Below are positions 10,640-22,499 of a stretch of 64,000 nucleotides of DNA, in pieces. The DNA is taken from positions 117,350,573-117,414,572 of the forward strand of contig CM068367.1 in assembly GCA_034769895.1 (NCBI GenBank), written 5' to 3'. The notes below the pieces were generated by a model that was given only the letters and a program-made list of their open reading frames with translations, was not told the origin of the DNA and searched no databases. The position numbers and the translations under genes are program-made. Positions within the stretch are counted from its first letter, which is position 1. Each line of letters starts with the position of its first letter. The stretch comes from Magicicada septendecula. Lineage: Eukaryota > Arthropoda > Insecta > Hemiptera > Cicadidae.

Positions 10640-12090
10640 AATTTAGATAAGAATAACTTAATGTATGGACAGAATTCATACCAAGGCTGACTTTGTATTG
10701 AGTCTATTCATGATATGAGTCGCTCATCTGTTTATGACAGAAAATAAATATATAGAAAATTCAATTAAAAGACGCGTTAAGGACTGATTTCAGAAACCAT
10801 AAATAAGTTTAAAAAATTGTAAATAAGAGGATCACGGGGTGAAATTTAATACGCGTCTAATATTAGTTTACTCACTTTCCATTGTCTTATAAATACAGTT
10901 TGGCCAGTGGAACCTCGCAGAATGAGTCCGACACGTATATTAACGTTGCGGGTTTAATGTGAAGCTACACAATCCGGTTCTTTAATTCAGCGGATACAAG
11001 AAACAAATAATAGGCCCATTTACTGTAAATGCTACAGCAAGCCACTCTCAAACAAAATGTTTGGTATTAGAACGAACCCCGTGCCGTATAGGCGTAATTG
11101 TTTTCTTGGTAAAGAAATATCGGCATTATAGAGGGCAGTTTAAGAAACGGGGAAAATAGATGAAACGCCAGAACACTCAACTTTATTAAACGTTCAAATG
11201 GCTTGGATTATTCGGTTGACAGCAGTAATATAAAGTAAATGTGTTTTCCGAAGAACAAACGTCTTCACGAGAACAGCGCTATTGACTGTTAACGTTTCAA
11301 CTTTAATCTCAGTCAAAAGCTTTAGTGGCTTTTATTACTGAAAATTGACTTGGTTTTGTTACTAACACTAACTCTTTATTGTTATGAGCGCCAAATCTTC
11401 CGCCCACTCAGTGACTGAGCCATTCTCAATGACCACCCACTAAAACGCCCTATTTTTTTCGTAGAAAGGGTGAACCTTTATTGATTGTAAAAAATAAAAC
11501 CAAACCGGTGTTGTACTTAATTATAACTTTGAATCAGTAATCATGTACTTTCCTCGTGCCTACCAAATAGAATTAAAATAATGAAGGATAATCTTCCAAT
11601 AATTACAAGTAGTAATTTACTTTGGAGCTATATGGGAAAGCGACATTCAATCATTATTTTGAATAATGATCTGAAAATATGTACCATGTTATGTCGTAGT
11701 ACCTAACGAGTGAAGTATTTAAGCCGATCTTTGGTACTGCTGATATTTTGCTCTGCAGTACTTTACTGAAGGCAGCCCCCTCTTTTAAATTTTCACTGTT
11801 AAGGCATTAAGCTTTCAGTGGCATTAGGCTTTAGTATTTTTTCGTTTCATGTAGTCTGTAGTCGAGGTCTAAACGTAGTCATTTGTATAGTGAAAATCAT
11901 TTTGCTTCTTTAAGCCTATTCGCCCACCTCAAGTAACTTCTATCACTTTTACCTCCTTCTGTACTGATTTTCCACTTTACTTGTTCCTCTAATAGTATAA
12001 CCAAGCATTATTATTCTGATTGAGTCATCTTTTTCTTAAATAAAAATTGTAACATGACATAATTGTATAACGACCATTAAGATATCAGTA
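10640..12090. other. Unassigned AT-rich region
   Basis: No reading frame with a recognisable domain, no tRNA-like boxes and no obvious repeats. A stretch around 11710-11900 is T-rich. Confidence 0.4.
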
Positions 12091-12285
12091 ACGACTGTTA
12101 ATGAACGCTGTCGAAAATGCGTGTGTCGTTTTACACGCTTCTTGATTATCCCAGCGTCCCTCGTCTGTATCAAGATTCACGTAGCACGCACGTACCTTCC
12201 AGAGTGTTCAAGAACGCTTGAGATACCCAATAAGCTGGCGTGCCGCAGTAAGGATGGAAAATTATTCTCGAACAACTGTGCTACC

Positions 12286-12330
12286 TATAAAAGCAAGATG
12301 GTCTGGCTTTGTCAGTCAATTTACGTTGAG
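12286..12330 (+). promoter_or_regulatory. Candidate core promoter (TATA plus Inr)
   Basis: TATAAAAG at 12286-12293 is followed by an arthropod initiator-like TCAGTC at 12312-12317. The initiator A lies 28 bases after the first T, the ideal spacing for a TATA/Inr promoter. No coding frame of note follows. An inverted repeat TACGACG...CGTCGTA lies at about 12571-12595. A solo LTR is the likeliest source, but no LTR partner is visible. Confidence 0.35.
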
Positions 12331-12639
12331 CGATTTCCTTAGTTCGGATCGAGTCACTGTTGAAGCTTAGTGGAAAGTGTTTATTGTGCTATAATTAGTG
12401 TGGAACTCTATTACTTCACATTATTATTGCTTGTGGACAAATTTAACTTAAATTATTGGAAGAGTATAATCTTGTTGAATAACTTGTTGATTCCAAACTG
12501 TTATTTGTGATTAATTAAATCTGGTGATTGTTGACTTCATTGGTGTCTGTATTTGTTTTCGACTGTACCATACGACGATCTGTGAGACCGTCGTAGCAAT
12601 AGCTAGTTTTCTAACTTCGTCTATACACGTATAACAATT

Positions 12640-13804
12640 TATTGATAGTACAATCTTTACTTGTTATATCCCAATCTATTTGTTCACATCATTCCTTTTC
12701 TATTAAGAGCAAATTTTATTACCATGAAGATATAAACTTCGTGTTTTCCATGATATATGACATATTTTTACCCTTTGTACCTTACAATCTCCGTGGATTA
12801 GACAACATGGCTAAAGCGTACATGAGACTAAGTGGATCTCCCACGACTTACTGGGTCAGCTGGATGAGACTATTCAAAAAATTTCACAATTTCCAGCTGC
12901 CGTTACTCCTTTCAAGACGCTGCCTAGTTATTCCCCAGCCACCGTAGTCAGAGTTGACTCAGAGTTGTGAGTTCTGCGAACGAGTTGACTCATTGGCTGT
13001 TATTAGACAGTGAATTAGTAAAAGTGTTCAGTATTTAATCGTTTTGTGTTGCAATCATTCAATTTAGTTGTAAACTACTTACAATTTTGCAGAGAATAGT
13101 ACTTTTATGACTTTACAACAATACAGTGAGTACGTATTTAAACGATGCCTTACCTGCAACAGAAAACATATCATTAGTGATAATACATGTGGTAGTCTAT
13201 TCAGGAAAATAATGAAAACTGTAACCTTTTTATTATGGTGAAAACGTTTTTTATGACGTTACTTTATTTGTATTTTCTTATAGTTTAATTACTAAAATTG
13301 AAGATAAGGAACATAGTAAAGAATTAAAGTAGAGAAAACAAATTATCACCATATAATTTTATCACCAAATAGCTGGATAATTTTAGTAAACATGTAATTA
13401 CATTAGCAGGATGTGTGAGTGAAGAAATTTTAGGAGAAGGGTAAAAAAGGATTATGTGAATCAAGTTGCTGCAGAAATTATATAAGGATTTTAAACAGAG
13501 GGTGATAATATACAAGATGACACGATAATTTATAATACGGCCTTCAGCTGATCTCTAGTTGGATGTATCTTTCTAGCAACATTTAAAAATTTACTATGTA
13601 ACTTATTCTTTTCCGTAGTCATTTATGTTTGCAATTCATAAATTGCTACTCTTAGGCCTATTTTAAAGTATCTTTAATCATTTTTCTACTGACATATTTA
13701 GTGTAATCATCAATAGAACTGGTTTAATTAAAAACAATTTGCCCGGTCAATGCACTTAGACCAAATTATAACACCAATTTTGATATGAAGACAAGATTGT
13801 GGAA
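12640..13804. other. Unassigned region
   Basis: AT-rich DNA with short open frames lacking domain signatures. It lies immediately left of the duplicated block starting near 13805. Confidence 0.4.
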
Positions 13805-13987
13805 AAAAGATACTGAAAGGTAGATGAATAGATATTTTCTCCTTGTTATTATGTATGTAACATTAACAAATAATTGATTAATTTTCGTATTTTCAACAAT
13901 ATACTTTCCTTATATTTCACATATACGTCTTTTAAACTTTTTTGTTAGCAGCAAAAAATGTTTTTTATCTTTTAATATGGTTTAAAT

Positions 13988-14257
13988 GAGCCTCCAGGTG
14001 GTCTAGTGGCTAACGCGGGCGAATGATGCGCTCGTGGTCCCGGGTTCAATTCCCGGCGGAGGTTCCGTACGGTGTGCACTCAGCGTCGTGAGGCAAACTG
14101 AGTAGGCGCTGAGATAACAGCGCCGCCTCCTGGCTGTGAATACCGCAACTAGCGGCTGGTGGCGCGTAGTACTAGCCATACACCGTCACACTAACACAAA
14201 AGCCGCGCGGTACGCCTTGGTCCTTAACGGACTGTTGAGCGGAGGTTTATTTATTTA
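13988..14257 (+). mobile_element. tRNA-derived SINE with 16-bp target-site duplication
   Basis: A 270-bp SINE. The head is tRNA-like, with box A TGGTCTAGTGGC at 13999-14010 and box B GGTTCAATTCC at 14043-14053, inside a perfect CCGGG/CCCGG T-arm. GCCTCC (13990-13995) pairs with GGAGG to form the acceptor stem. A tRNA-unrelated body follows and the tail is TTTATTTATTTAT. The direct repeat TTAATATGGTTTAAAT flanks it at 13972-13987 and 14258-14273. The paralogous block at 45130 shows the empty site, with a single copy of nearly that sequence. Pol III transcription and LINE-driven retroposition are family knowledge. Confidence 0.9.
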
Positions 14258-14530
14258 TTAATATGGTTTAAATATAATCAACATTGCATCATTAAAGTTA
14301 GCATCTTATTTCAAATAATCAACTTCAGATAGGATTTCACAACGCGTAAAATTACGTGTCACATGAAATGAAGTAGAATGTCCATTGAAAATCTTACAAA
14401 TTATTATAAATAATCGGCAAAATTTTATTCATTATAATAATGTCAAAGATACGAACAAAAGTAGGCAAACTCTGAATGGTACAAATAGTGACATTCTGGT
14501 AATAAAATTAGCATATAATAAAGAAAAAGC

Positions 14531-15182
14531 TCTTTTCGTAAAATGGAAAGAGCATAAGGTATAACTAAAGATATTTACAATAAAAAGTGCATATCTGAAA
14601 ATGCGAAAATCAGGCATTACAGTACAGTAATGGCTATATGCAGATGAATGTCTAGCATTGAATTATAATTTAGACAGATTAGAAATATTGGAAGACAAAT
14701 TGTTAGAAAAATATTAGGCCTACGAAAAATTTCAGAAGGTTGGAAATTAAGAAGTAATGATGAAATATGTCAAAATATAGAAAATATAACAGAAACAATG
14801 AGAAAAAAGACTATTATTTTTTGGACATTTATATAGAATGGACGACAATAGGTTAACAAAACAGATCTTCAAATATCTGTGGGGAAAGAAGTCAACATCA
14901 AGTTGGATTAAAGAAGTCCGAAAGGATTTAGAAAAAAAAATATATAAACGCAGAAGAAGCAATTGAAAGAGAAGTTTATCGGACAAAAGTTTTAAAAGTG
15001 GAAGGAATCCGGGGTAGGAGAGAGAAAAACGCAGGTTCAAAGTGGACTGAAAACAGGAAAAAGAGACATATTGGAAAAAAAGATGAAAATATGAAAGAAT
15101 ATTGGAAAAAAAGAAAAGAACAAGGATAAAGAATTGAAATTGGCATGTGATCCTCAGATGGCCGATACAAATAGAAAAAAAA
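14531..15182 (+). pseudogene. 5'-truncated LINE reverse-transcriptase tail
   Basis: The C-terminal end of a non-LTR retrotransposon ORF2 on the plus strand. Recognisable coding starts near 14632 with ECLALNYNLDRLEIL and then IGRQIVRKILGLRKISEGW. After a frameshift at about 14820 it gives GHLYRMDDNRLTKQIFKYLW. A third frame ends with KKRHIGKKDENMKEYWKKRK near 15129. At least three frameshifts make it dead. The insertion limits come from the paralog at about 45400, which lacks it. AAGAAAAAGCTC on the left and AAGAAATAGCTT on the right look like a degraded target-site duplication. Confidence 0.8.
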
Positions 15183-15567
15183 AAGAAATAGCTTCAATCG
15201 TACTTATAATATTGAAACAATAGAGTTTACTTCAAATTTGATTAAGATCCATGTCACTTATTCCACACAATATGTTTAGCGCAAAATGTTCAACAGCAAA
15301 ATGTTTCAAATAGCATAGAAAATCAAGGACAAATTTGCTTATTTTTACGTTTTGAAGACAACAAAACTAAAATACTAGATCAACTTAAACATGATTCTGT
15401 CAGCACTACCAGTTCCGAGAGAAGCGCAGTTTTACAAAAATAAATTTCATTCAATAAACTAAAATCGTCCAATAAATTTGAGCTTAAAATAATTCTGTTT
15501 AGTAAATATTAACAAGCAGAATTTTAACTCTGCTTAGATAAAATTAGATATCTTTGTTTATTAACGT

Positions 15568-15842
15568 TGCTGGTCTATGCCGGATTAAGTAGTCTCCCAC
15601 TTGCTAGTCAACAGCTTCGGATGGATGAACTGGCAATCGGTAGAGCACCTCGTTGTCCTGGGGTTGAGAAATCGGCCCCGAAGGCGGATGAACTAGTTAC
15701 ACTCAACGACTTTGAGATGTAGAAACCAACAAGAACCCACTACATTAAGGATCGTTTAGATATCTCGAGTAATATCATGTTCAGTTAAAATAGTCTGTAT
15801 GATATCCAACATCCGAAACGGATAGGAACTATCATAAGAAGA
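15568..15842 (+). mobile_element. 275-bp insertion with degenerate Pol III-like boxes
   Basis: This segment is absent from the paralogous position near 45745, which runs straight from a TTAACGGT-like sequence into GTTCTCTGCCACAAAAC. Inside are a box A-like TGGCAATCGGTAGAGC (from 15630) and a box B-like GGGTTGAGAAATC, so it could be an old tRNA-derived SINE. TCTATG occurs at both edges. The family is unknown. Confidence 0.45.
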
Positions 15843-16456
15843 AGTTCTATGTCACAAAACACTCATTATGCTAACTAATTTTTAGATTATAAACTGATCT
15901 GAACAAAACCTACCAGTGTAAACACACACTTTATGCGTTTGTTCACCCCATAGTCGAGTGGCATGTAATTTGTATGGTAAGAGATAAGAGTACAGTGATT
16001 ATACAATGTAATGTCGACTTCAACGAAACAGGCAGCATAACATACCGTTTACCATTTTTAGTACGCACCCACAATATAACAGAAAAATCTAAGCTTAATT
16101 TCTAAAAAGGGGTCAACGTTCTCTGTAAGTATTTTAACATCCAGTATCAAAATTTTCAAGCATACTACTCACAAACCACAACAACCAGCAATTTAAACTA
16201 TGTAATACGACTCTTCAGCTATAAACAACGTGTAATATACCGATCGTATAATAACTCCCACGTTTGCCTTTTTTCACTTGAAAATAAGGAAAATGTTAAG
16301 AGACATGGCTGGTAACTTGAAATTGCTCGAAAAGGCAATTGTTAGTCGCTCCTCTAATGAACAATTTTTGTTAATTTGTTAAGATAATTATTTAATATAA
16401 AAATTGAAACATCAGGATGATTACTGAAAGTTGGGTTGATTGATTAGCTGTATATC

Positions 16457-16861
16457 TTCTTCTTCTTCTTCTTCTTCTTCTTCTTCTTCTTCTTCTTCTT
16501 CTTCTTCTCCACGTCAAGATATAGGCCTAAAGCCTGTTCCGCCTTTACTTCCGCCTTCATTGGTCTACCTACATCTTGTCTTCTTTAGGTCTGTATCTTA
16601 TTACTTGTTTAAATAGTCTAAAATTTTCCATTCTCTCGATATGCTGCCTCCATTTTACTTGTGCTTCCCTTATACTGCTGGCCATAGAATGTACATTTAA
16701 CTCAGTTCTTATATTTTCATTTCGTATTTGATCTCTAAGAGTGCAACCTTTGGTTTTTCTCAAGAATTTCATTTCACTTGTTTGTATTCTTCGCTCATCA
16801 TTTCTCGTCATCGTCCAAGTTTCACGTCCATAAGTTAAAACAGGTGTTGCCATTACTTTAT
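16457..16861 (-). pseudogene. 5'-truncated LINE tail with 14-bp TSD
   Basis: Read on the minus strand this is the C-terminal part of a LINE reverse transcriptase. It begins with PVLTYGRETWTMTRNDERRI, then MKFLRKTKGCTLRDQIRNEN, then HIERMENFRLFKQVI. A frameshift after about 16569 leads into RRQDVGRPMK and AEQALGLYLD. It ends in a GAA repeat that appears as (TTC)18 on the plus strand (16456-16507), which is the element's 3' tail. The flanking repeats ATTAGCTGTATATC (16443-16456) and ATTAGATGTATATC (16862-16875) differ at one base and mark a target-primed insertion. Confidence 0.85.
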
Positions 16862-16875
16862 ATTAGATGTATATC

Positions 16876-17880
16876 ATTTAGTAATAACTATATTGTTATA
16901 TAAACTGAAGCAGCTATACAACGGCAATGTAATTATATTTAGTTTTACCGGATTTCATAAAGGATTCATGAGCTTAATTTGACGCTTTAGTTTAAATGTA
17001 AAGTTTCTTGCTGTAAGGTTCCTTTTAAAGCTAATTTCACTTTTCTGTAACGAGACATACTATAGTCCTATGGTATATTTTCTCTACAGTGTATAGTGTA
17101 TATTACGTACCTACCATTATAATAGTTTACTAATAGGGATAGAATCTGAAATAAAGACGTGAAACAATAAGTAGGTACATACAACTTAAACAGAATAGCA
17201 GCGTAATACGGACATCGTTAGAAATACTATGTGCTTGAAATATGCAATAACTGCTTCCAGCAAAAATACTTCAAAATAAACCAGCAGAATTATGGAACGT
17301 TAGACGTCAGAGAAAAATATGAATAGATTTATTTCATTGACTGCATTATATGTCATACAGTAGTATAAATATTTCTAACACGTTGAAAAGCATAAAGTAT
17401 GAAGAGGATGTGAATGATGTACATGGCCCCAGCAGCAGTCACGTTCAAAACTTACTCATGTTTATACAACGTGAAATGGTACTGTTGTGACACTAATTAC
17501 AGAACATGACTTATTTAGGTAATGCAAGTTTTAGGGGATGTGAAGCACATACTAGCTTTCACTGAAGAGCTCTTCCACTTCCACTAAACTCTATTCATTA
17601 CTTGGCGTTTATAGCTGTTATCTTGAATAATCAAGTCTAACGTTCCAAGGAAATAACCAATCCTTGCAAAGGAATAGATTAGGGAACAGACCACGGAAGG
17701 GGTCCTACCCTAAGGGGACCACAGGTGATCTAGAACCTGACATAAAATATTAGGTCACATCGGAATCTGAATGTGTTCCTTGAAAATGGCGACGGAAACT
17801 CTACAAGTAAAATCTTTGGTTAAACATCACATGCAGTCTCGATCAGAAAGAGGTACCTGAAAATTAATTCTGTACTTTTT
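16876..17880. other. Unassigned region between duplicated blocks
   Basis: AT-rich sequence without a recognised gene or repeat. The corresponding interval on the other side of the duplication (46240-50620) is much longer because of element insertions, and I could not align the two by eye. Confidence 0.35.
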
Positions 17881-18199
17881 TAGAGCAGTGGTTTATAAAA
17901 GGGCGCGCCTCGTCAGACTAGTATTGCCCGAAAATTTACACAGTGTGGCCGAAAAAATATTTGATTTATAGAATTAAGCTTCAGGTATTCTAGATAAACA
18001 TGATTTCAGTAAAAGACATTTTTGTTATATGTAATGCGCAGATTGAATTTAGTCGCCATACACTATGCTTGAAGAAAAATAATTAAAGAATTAATATTCT
18101 TTATTAATCCGCTATTAGTATTACTATTACCATTACTAATGCAGAATTGTAATAGTAATACACTGTAATAGTAATAAGTAATTGTTTTAGTAGGGGTGA

Positions 18200-19980
18200 C
18201 ATCGGCTTAGATAATTTTAAAACCGTGCTAAGAACTCAAGATCTTTGATAAACGTTGTTCTACAGGATGTGAACCGAAAAAATCGAGGTCCTGTCCCCCT
18301 AATTGAGCAGTCGCTAACTGCTAATTCATAATAAAGTAAAAAAGTATAATAACGAGAACTCGAGAAATCATCTACATAATCTTTTATTAGTACTGGAATA
18401 TGCTAGTACCAGAATGAACCAAGATGAAGTAAAAGACAACGACGACGACGACGACGTAGAAGAAGAAGAAGAAGAAGATTTAATGCAATCCGTCAACACA
18501 AACAACAAGTTTTCAAAATGTAGATATGCTTAAGTTTGAGATTCCTTTACAGACAATGATTGTTAGATACATCACCACTTAATGATACCGCGTGTCGTAA
18601 TGACGAGACGCATGTGTCTTAACATCCTCCGACGTTCCTGTAAGGCAATGTCTTTTAAGCTAACGAGTTACCGTATATCAAACAGTATGCGCACCAAAGA
18701 TTTCTTTGTTTTACCTTAATCAGAACACTTTCTCTTCGGTAATATGGAATCAATTTATAAAGTTTTTAGTTTTCTACATACTTTTATGCTTTTTTTATAC
18801 TTGTATGTAGTACATGTATTTAAAAGATATCTGAATTTTAGTCGCCAAAAGTAGTGTTGAAAAACTGTAAATTTTCTAATGGGTACTTTCATTTACCAAC
18901 ACATATACCTAACGCATAGAAGATTTTAAAGACACAACATTTTTTTTTCGATTTTCTCTATTAAACGTCTAAACTCTTTAAAGCTCAAACACGAAATGAG
19001 AGGTCAAGACTAATATTCTCTACCGTACTTAAAATCGAGGAAATTCCCTGTAACTCTATGCACTGAAAGAAACTGCCAGAACACAGTGTTCCCAATGTAT
19101 TACGAAAAAAGAAGGTTTTAGTACAAAATTATGAGTATAAAAAAAAACCGATGACACTCGGTGTATTAATTTCCAGGAAAATTGTAACACAAAATGTGAA
19201 TATAATTCCAAGAATAAAATACAAACGGTGCTTTCTGTCTGTAGGATTAAATACAAAACCCCTGTGGACAAACATTTCCATCCAAAACGTTTGAACCGTG
19301 TCGCATGAAAACAAGTCGTGTAAAAAAAGTAATTAAATTTGACGTGTTAAATCAGAATTGTGCAAGAAAATCCGTGTAAAACCAAAATTGAGAGTATCTG
19401 ATCCGGGAATGATGCTTCTTATCTTTCATCTGTAGATTGGATGGATCATTCCGTCAATCTATCTTCTTGGTTGTCCTTTTCATAACACAGTAGGCATTAT
19501 CATCCTATTATTATCTATGTTGTTGTTACATGCTCCGATTTGCACAGTCTCCATTATTCCATCAGGTAATCCATTTCCATCGCATCAGTCTTCTTTCTGT
19601 CTCTTAAAAAACTTCACTACATATCTACTCTGATATATAAACAGCAGCTGACTAAAGTTATAAAACACCACCAAAATCTAGCATGCAATAAGCAATTATA
19701 ATAATCATCAAGATCAGTTTCAATATCGATTTATTGTGATATTAGGTATGGCAATATCACCATATATCGTTATACCTACGTATTTATTGTTAAAAAACGG
19801 CGTTTTGCTATGTGTTTATGTCGTTATGCGGTGTTTTTTAAGGAAGACTCCAATTTTAAAGGATGTAACGCCACGTAAAAACGTAAAACGTATTGTCGAT
19901 ATCCGAGGTAGGAAAATGATAGCAACAACGTCGGTATCGAATATGAGTTAAATCATTTAAATTTATCTTCAACTTAAAGG
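18200..19980. other. Insert-like stretch absent from the paralog
   Basis: About 1.7 kb without a visible counterpart at 50990. It contains a (GAC)n(GAA)n microsatellite at 18439-18477. No frames with known domains and no terminal repeats were recognised. Confidence 0.4.
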
Positions 19981-20770
19981 TACGCCATTTCCTCATCGAC
20001 TATGCATTGAAACATGAAAATGTTTTAAGCTTACATTGGATTGATAAAATCTTACACAAGTTTACAAATAAACATGTAAAGAAAATAAGATTTTTCCTTG
20101 GTAAAATGTGTAATACACTGAACGTTATTTTTTATTTTATACAATTCTCTTGCAGGTGAATAAATTAAATTCTCTGTCGTTTCTGTATTGCTTTTGCTAC
20201 AGCAAGTTAGTTTTCCTCTTGAAGTGTGTTCTTGTTCTACTGGCGTTTGTTACAAACTAGGTTTATATATATTTATTGCAGCGCTATAATAGACTTTAAT
20301 AAATACTATATATTACATGCTGATTTGAACAAAAAAGAAGTTTTGTACTTCTCAGTGCTGAGTTTCAAGGTGATACATATGTTGTTCTCAAAAACTCTCT
20401 AATGATTGTTCTTATATAGTAAACAAAATTTATTTATTCTTCTTCCCAAAAATGTATTATTATGTTATAATCAATTTATGTATATCTCTATGTCGAGACA
20501 TCGTCTCCTCTTTGTCACCGAACTTCTGTATGGAAATTATACAAATTATGCAAATATAGCCTACGTACATCTTACTGTAAATTATCTTTATCGAAAAGTT
20601 GTTTATAATATCAGTGTATATAACATGGCCATAACCATGATAAAATAATAATTATGGTTAGTATGCCTTATAGCATAAAATAATTTTTTTAACTATATTG
20701 GCGTTGGGTAAATGTATTGTTTAATTACATTTTATCGCTACTCCTTACCAAGGATCAGTAGTTAGAGAAA

Positions 20771-20851
20771 ATGAAACTTCTTCTTCTCCTCCTTCTCCTT
20801 CTCATCGTCGTCGTCATCGCCTTCTTCTTCCTCCTCCTCCTCCTCCTCCTC

Positions 20852-20882
<31 letters not shown>

Positions 20883-20892
20883 TTATTATTTC
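20771..20892 (+). repeat. Interrupted pyrimidine trinucleotide microsatellite
   Basis: Runs of TTC, CTC, TCG and finally TTC then TTA. The long open frames across it (Leu, Arg, Lys or Glu runs) are artefacts of the repeat. Confidence 0.9.
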
Positions 20893-21540
20893 TTTTGCGA
20901 TTAGCAGTTTGCCTTGTTGTCCGTTCCGCAGCAAAATTAGTCCCTCCGTCGACAACGCAATCCGTCCCTACCATTATTATAACATGCTCCGGCACCATTA
21001 AAACAGTCTGTTTCTATTTTCTATTAGTACATCTGAATGTTAACAGTCATCTTCTATTTATTTCGCAAATCGTGACTTCTGAAAAACAATCTCAAGTAAA
21101 TGAGAATACGCCTTTACTGAAACGTCACAAATAATGTTAACAACCTGTGTTCAGTAACAAATAACGGAGCCTTCCAACAATTTTAATATTTCAATATTCA
21201 ACTTTACTTCGACTTGATTGGACGGAAGAAGAGAACAAAAATTATCATATTCGCTCGTAAGGAAGACTATAAGAAGCTCCCCTGTGAACGTTTGTAACAA
21301 TGTTGGGGTGACATAATTGGCAATATTGCCTAACTCATGACAGAAAGAAGAACAATCTGCCATCTATATATGTGGGACTGCGTATAATTTATGACGCTAT
21401 CTGTTCTCTGCTGTCAACTGTGTGCTCCTGCTGACAGAACACATAAATATATGTCACCTATAACAAATCACGAGCCAATAAAATAATACGGAAACGGCAT
21501 ACAGATAATCAATACACAATAAACCGTTATTGAATACTAA

Positions 21541-22499
21541 TTTTACTTCCATGTTCGATAAGGAAATGGAAGTACGGTCATGGCGAAAAAAACGTGTTCG
21601 ATATAACGGCTGATTCTGATTGTACTACCATCAAAACATGAAGAAAAGACATTTTTCTAAAAGTGTCTGTGTGTGTCTGTCTATGTGTCTATGTGTAGAA
21701 TTTTTCTATAGCAAACGATAACAGCCGCAAATTCAAACAGGATCAAATAGTTTTTAGCATAAATCACTGAATTGTAGGGGACTCAAGGTCTATTGTTTTT
21801 GGTGAAGATCGGTTAAGGGAAAGGGATAGTTTACCTGCAACATTTTATGTTTTAACAAGGGTAATTTTTCTATGACAAACGATAACTGCAGCACATTGAA
21901 ACAGAATCAAACAATTGTTTGCATACATCTCTGAATTGTAGAGGACTCAAACCTTTTTGATTTTGGTGAAGATCGGTTAAGAGAAAGGTGTAGTTTACCT
22001 GCAACGTTTTATGTTTTAACAAGAGTAAAGTACTTAATTTTGATAAATAAAGTATCCGGATAAGAAGATCATAATAATCCATTGTAGAAACGTAGATGAA
22101 ATATTTATAAATGAAGAGGCTAGTTGAACGGAGTGGGGGTAATTTTCTATAAATGAAAATTATAGTTGAAGTGGGAGGGGATAATTTTTATATGTGTACT
22201 ATGTTATCAGCAACAAAGAAGTAGTTTATTGTTAAAATTCCTTCCCGGGCTGTTTGGTCGTAGCCTAATGTTTTCTGCAAAACCAGACGTTTCGGGAGTG
22301 CCATCGACTGCCATCATCAGTGAAAATCGAGTGCGATAACGTGAGGTGGTATACGTTAGTGACCACCGTACTGTGGGTTAAGTCTGAAGCAATAAGTAGA
22401 AAGAAGTTGTTTCTATTGAAATATTTCACTTCGAAAATGATTTTAAATATAAATCTTAGAACATGGAAGTCATGTATTGTTCTCCATACCGATATTTTA
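21541..22499 (+). mobile_element. Hairpin-ended array element, copy A (2 units)
   Basis: It starts TTTTACTTCCATGTTCGATAAGG, a degraded terminal hairpin, and is followed by a TGTC-rich stretch near 21664-21695. Two units of about 160 bp start near 21712 and 21873 (AACGATAACAGCCGC). An AT-rich segment follows, then the right end TTAGAACATGGAAGTCATG and the hairpin-like GTATTGTTCTCCATAC with GATATTTT. The reverse complement of the right end (ACTTCCATGTTC) repeats the left end. The paralog (about 54420-54470, inverted) has no insertion. A separate insertion sits inside at 22228-22399. No coding capacity is visible. Confidence 0.75.
22228..22399 (-). mobile_element. Penelope-like or foldback-related fragment, nested
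   Basis: About 172 bp starting TTGTTAAAATTCCTTCCCGG, closely related to one arm of the foldback at 60412-60708. They share GGGCTGTTTGG, CCATCGACTGCCATCATCAG and a run near GACGTTTCG. It is flanked by AAAGAAGTAGTTT (22215-22227) and AAAGAAGTTGTTT (22400-22412). The host sequence is uninterrupted in the related copy at 56205. Assignment to Penelope-like elements rests on resemblance recalled for such ends and is tentative. Confidence 0.6.

Larger units (their letters stand above)
13805..16404 (+). repeat. Duplicated block 1, left copy
   Basis: Homologous in the same orientation to 44956-46240. Shared landmarks include AGATACTGA.AGGTAGA at the left edge, TTTTCTCCTTGTTATTATGTAT, and GCAGCAAAAAAT with the TTTATCTTTTAATAT that follows. 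Others are AATTTTTAGATTATAA, AAGGAAAATGTTAAGAGAC and CTCGAAAAGGCAATTGTT at 16327. This copy is longer because it contains three insertions missing from its partner: a SINE (13988-14257), a LINE tail (14531-15182) and a 275-bp insert (15568-15842). Confidence 0.85.

Noticed and set aside
13990-14063. Genuine tRNA gene
   Set aside because: Box A, box B and the acceptor stem are present, but the sequence continues into a 270-bp body with a TTTATTTAT tail and a TSD. It is therefore a SINE head, not a stand-alone tRNA.
20755-20998. Arg-, Lys-, Glu- and Leu-rich frames near 20.8 kb
   Set aside because: Produced by a TTC/CTC microsatellite, with no unique sequence of protein-like composition. The frames at 31211-31469 are rejected for the same reason.
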